Positions 63,361 through 64,000 of a DNA stretch of 64,000 nt are shown here, in pieces. Below the pieces are notes generated by a model. It ran no database searches and had not been told where the DNA came from. It saw only the letters and a program-made list of their open reading frames with translations. The stretch is from Bacteroidia bacterium (lineage in GTDB: Bacteria; Bacteroidota; Bacteroidia; AKYH767-A; OLB10). The DNA is taken from assembly GCA_037045145.1 (NCBI GenBank), contig JBAOIA010000011.1:868001-932000 (forward strand). The letters run 5' to 3'. Position 1 is the stretch's first letter; each line of letters starts with the position of its first letter. Position numbers and translations under genes: made by a program.

Positions 63361-64000
63361 GTGGTTGAATCATTAGTTATCATACCAACTTACAACGAAA
63401 AGGAAAATATTCAGAAGATTATTAAAGCTGTTTTTAATCTGCTGAACACTTTTCATGTATTGGTTATTGATGACAATTCATCAGATGGTACTGCCGATTT
63501 GGTGAAACAACTTTTACCTCAGTTTCCGGAGTCATTACATTTGGTTCAGCGAAAGGGGAAAATGGGTTTAGGCACTGCTTATATACATGGATTCAAATGG
63601 GCACTGGAACGCAACTATCAGTATATTTTTGAAATGGATGCGGATTTCTCTCACAATCCTGCCGACTTACAGCGTTTGCTCGATGCTTGTAAAAATGGAG
63701 GTGCCGATGTAGCTATAGGGTCTAGATATATCAATGGTGTGAATGTTGTAAACTGGCCAATTGGAAGAGTCATTATGTCTTATTACGCCAGTGTATATGT
63801 ACGTCTTATTACACGCATGCCCGTTCGTGATGCCACAGCAGGATTTAAATGTTACAGGCGTAAAGTACTTGAAACATTGGACTTGTCAAAGATTAAGTTT
63901 ATGGGATATGCTTTTCAGATAGAAATGAAATTTGCTGCCTGGTGCAGTGGCTTTCGAATTATTGAAGTTCCTATAATTTTTACGGATCGTACCGAAGGTA
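63361..64000 (+). CDS. polyprenol-phosphate mannosyltransferase (GT2), 3' truncated
   Basis: Open from the GTG at 63361 to the window end; an in-frame stop at 63352-63354 leaves this GTG as the only usual start. Motifs: SLVIIPTYNEKENIQKII, VIDDNSSDGTADLV, the metal-binding FEMDADFSHNP, and VAIGSRYINGVNV, as in dolichol-phosphate mannose synthases. It would make polyprenyl-phosphate sugar for envelope glycosylation. The C-terminus, including any membrane helices, is not seen. Confidence 0.9.
   Translation, partial: MVESLVIIPTYNEKENIQKIIKAVFNLLNTFHVLVIDDNSSDGTADLVKQLLPQFPESLHLVQRKGKMGLGTAYIHGFKWALERNYQYIFEMDADFSHNPADLQRLLDACKNGGADVAIGSRYINGVNVVNWPIGRVIMSYYASVYVRLITRMPVRDATAGFKCYRRKVLETLDLSKIKFMGYAFQIEMKFAAWCSGFRIIEVPIIFTDRTEG

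Overview
The window reads as a chromosomal segment of a member of the Bacteroidota. Evidence: several secreted proteins end in type IX secretion (T9SS) type A sorting domains; DUF4296, DUF1573 and YbbR proteins are present; cbb3 oxidase subunits CcoN and CcoO are fused; and many genes are preceded by the Bacteroidota -7 promoter box TAnnTTTG, sometimes with an upstream TTTG/TTG. Composition is AT-rich with ordinary gene density. I cannot place it below phylum with confidence; an environmental Chitinophagales-like lineage is a guess.

Layout. 1-15 kb is housekeeping: a 5'-truncated dCMP deaminase, a CtpA protease, a minus-strand operon DUF1573-yajC-ybbR-coaE, a LytS/LytT-type sensor pair with a large periplasmic propeller, a secreted T9SS protein, an OmpA/PD40 protein, purM, DUF4296 and dihydroorotase (pyrC). 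15.1-28.4 kb is the accessory part. It lies between two 378-bp direct repeats (98% identical) that carry the pyrC 5' end and promoter. Inside are a 21-bp minisatellite of 23 units, a carboxypeptidase-regulatory-domain protein, a large frameshifted adhesin-like T9SS gene, five tandem T9SS-secreted paralogues, a sixth chimeric paralogue, and a T9SS protein broken at a run of 14 G. Then come a REP/MITE-like inverted repeat, the pyrC fragment and a tRNA-Pro(GGG).

28.6-45 kb: an SpmA-SpmB fusion, a membrane pyrophosphatase fused to a YceI domain, a LutA-like protein, an Atg22-like MFS transporter, a lipoprotein, a thioesterase, a T9SS esterase, YceI, pirin, a Crp/Fnr regulator, GmhA, Lnt, Lpd, MarC and RNase H. 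45.1-51.4 kb is a complete cbb3 oxidase operon (ccoS, ccoNO, ccoQ, ccoP, ccoG, ccoH, SafE-like protein) with an FNR-like box upstream. 51.5-64 kb: an ABCG-like transporter with TerB/FHA-like front domains, class II ribonucleotide reductase, tryptophanase, a LemA/TPM operon, acylphosphatase, a Wzx-like flippase, dUTPase and a 3'-truncated polyprenol-phosphate mannosyltransferase.

The most unusual part is the 20-26 kb array. Each of the five spaces in front of a complete paralogue holds the same compact cassette: a perfect -7 box, a GC-rich stem-loop starting at or a few bases beyond that box, a short U run, and the next ATG within about 4-10 nt. The same stem-loop could therefore terminate the upstream gene and form the whole 5' leader of the next. 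The cassette is lost in front of the chimeric sixth gene. Together with swapped C-terminal domains, the G14 tract, three single-base frameshifts and flanking direct repeats, this suggests a recombining, possibly phase-varying locus for secreted surface proteins. Its function is not established by the sequence.
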